Shown piece after piece: positions 7,230 to 8,193 of a stretch of DNA of 8,193 nucleotides. Each line of letters starts with the position of its first letter. The first letter of the stretch is position 1. Source of the DNA: an uncultured Roseburia sp. (GTDB taxonomy: Bacteria > Bacillota > Clostridia > Lachnospirales > Lachnospiraceae); the NCBI GenBank assembly GCA_946055175.1, contig CAMGET010000045.1:1-8193 (forward strand). The letters run 5' to 3'. The notes under the pieces are model-generated. The model was not told the DNA's origin, ran no database searches, and worked only from the letters and a program-made list of their open reading frames with translations. The translations under genes and the position numbers were made by a program.

Positions 7230-8193
7230 ATGAAGAAAAACATAAGAGGATTGCTGGCATTGGGACTTGTTGCAGGTACATTACTGACCGGATGCCAGAT
7301 TGGAGATACAAATATCGTTATTTCAAGACCTCTCAGTAGCAGATATGTGTTCCAAATAGGAGAGATGAGCTGTAGTGTGAAGGAAGCGAAGCTTTATCTG
7401 GCAAATTACCAGAACCTTTATGGAACAGCCTATACACTAAATCTTTGGGAGCATGATTTTGGCGATGAATCATTGGAAGAATATATTAAGGCGATTACCA
7501 TGAATGAGCTTGTAACCATGGTCTGTATGAATCAGCTGGCTACGGAAAAGGAAATTTCACTGAATGAAGCGGACGAGAGTAAGATAAAAGAAGCGGCGAA
7601 AGTTTATTATGAATCTCTTTCGGATGAAGAACGTTCTTATTTGGGTGTGTCGGAAGCAGACATTGTTACATATTATGAGCATTATGGATTGGCACAGAAG
7701 GTATTAAAGGAGCTTACAGGTGAGATTAACGGAGAAGTAAGCGATGACGAAGCCAGAGTCATGGAAGTGCTTCAGATTTATGTAACAGATGCAGAGAAAG
7801 CGGCAGAGGTTTCTGAAAAGCTTCGGAATGGAGAGGATTTTGCCAGTGTGGCAAATATGTATAATGAGCTTCCTGGTATTCAAAGTAATATTTGCAGGGA
7901 TGATTTGCCTGATGAGGTAGAAGCGGTAGTATTCCAAATGGACGATAATGAAATCTCAAATGGAATTGAAGCAGAAGGTGGCTATTACTTTATTAAATGC
8001 CTGAATAAATATAATGTAGAACTTACGGAAGCAAATAAAGTGACCATTGTGGAAAAGCGGGAAAAAGAAGCTTTTGATGATGTGTATAATGAGTTTGTTG
8101 CCGGATTGGATTCCCGGATTAATGAGGATGTCTGGGAAGAACTGAAGCTGGATACAACATCTCAGATTAAGACAGGCAGCTTTATTGAAACAT
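7230..8193 (+). CDS. PrsA/SurA-like lipoprotein with a divergent parvulin domain, 3'-truncated by the window edge
   Basis: This is probably an extracytoplasmic folding factor or chaperone anchored to the outer face of the membrane. The 321 visible residues have no stop codon before the edge. The N terminus is a lipoprotein signal: positive residues (Lys2, Lys3, Arg6), a hydrophobic core, then lipobox LLTGC with the lipidated Cys22 (bases 7293-7295). Residues 45-165 look helical, as in the SurA/PrsA chaperone domain. Residues 178-262 resemble a parvulin (PpiC) peptidyl-prolyl isomerase, with KLRNGEDFASVANMY (198-211), an AVVFQMDDNEIS stretch (232-243) and GGYYFIKC (250-257). A charged helical tail follows. 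The two histidines usual in parvulins are replaced by Gln182 and Tyr253, and the usual GGDLG turn is not visible, so isomerase activity is doubtful. PrsA-type proteins are often about 300-350 residues, so probably only a short C-terminal piece is missing. The fold is assigned with fair confidence; activity and substrate are unknown. Confidence 0.85.
   Translation, partial: MKKNIRGLLALGLVAGTLLTGCQIGDTNIVISRPLSSRYVFQIGEMSCSVKEAKLYLANYQNLYGTAYTLNLWEHDFGDESLEEYIKAITMNELVTMVCMNQLATEKEISLNEADESKIKEAAKVYYESLSDEERSYLGVSEADIVTYYEHYGLAQKVLKELTGEINGEVSDDEARVMEVLQIYVTDAEKAAEVSEKLRNGEDFASVANMYNELPGIQSNICRDDLPDEVEAVVFQMDDNEISNGIEAEGGYYFIKCLNKYNVELTEANKVTIVEKREKEAFDDVYNEFVAGLDSRINEDVWEELKLDTTSQIKTGSFIET

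Noticed and set aside
7012..7311. A 99-codon reading frame on the - strand
   Set aside because: It overlaps the small acidic gene and the start of the lipoprotein gene, both better supported by ribosome binding sites and protein features. It is cysteine- and serine-rich in the manner of an antisense shadow.
7704..7959. Two reading frames on the - strand near the right end
   Set aside because: They are antisense to the parvulin-like domain of the lipoprotein, which reads continuously to the edge with a clear signal peptide and domain pattern.
38..8060. More than ten AGCGG pentamers on the + strand, with far fewer seen on the - strand, resembling the B. subtilis Chi site
   Set aside because: Chi differs between genera and this organism's Chi is unknown. 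Many copies fall on frequent codon pairs such as Glu-Ala or Lys-Ala, so the strand bias is what coding sequence alone would give.

Overview
The window is a gene-dense stretch of bacterial chromosome with five genes, all on the + strand and almost touching (gaps of 3, 12, 48 and 4 bases). The low-to-moderate GC content, the strong purine-rich ribosome binding sites (GGAAGGAG, AAGGAG), the addB-addA gene order and the protein sequences suggest a Firmicute of class Clostridia, most likely a Lachnospiraceae-type gut anaerobe. This is inferred from protein style; there is no rRNA or other marker to settle it.

Bases 2-6277 encode the two subunits of the AddAB helicase-nuclease, the Gram-positive counterpart of RecBCD. 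AddB enters from the left edge already open and lacks roughly its first 280-300 residues, but it keeps its C-terminal nuclease motifs and all four cysteines of the iron-sulfur cluster. AddA is complete, with all the superfamily 1A helicase motifs and a RecB-type nuclease. Together they process double-strand breaks to start RecA-dependent repair. Bases 6290-6931 encode a Maf-family nucleotide pyrophosphatase of the YhdE (dTTP/UTP) type. Bases 6974-7225 encode a small, very acidic protein that I cannot assign to a family. Bases 7230-8193 encode the start of a PrsA/SurA-like lipoprotein with a parvulin-like domain. That gene runs off the right edge with no stop codon.

The first three genes fit a genome maintenance theme: break repair plus removal of non-canonical nucleotides. 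The last two may be a separate unit, because the end of maf contains a perfect TTGACA box with a fair -10 candidate. I found no RNA gene, mobile element, repeat array, terminator or CRISPR. No gene-free stretch is longer than about 50 bases. I see no convincing new multi-gene system. The points most worth a second look are the parvulin domain, which has lost both of its usual histidines, and its small acidic neighbour.
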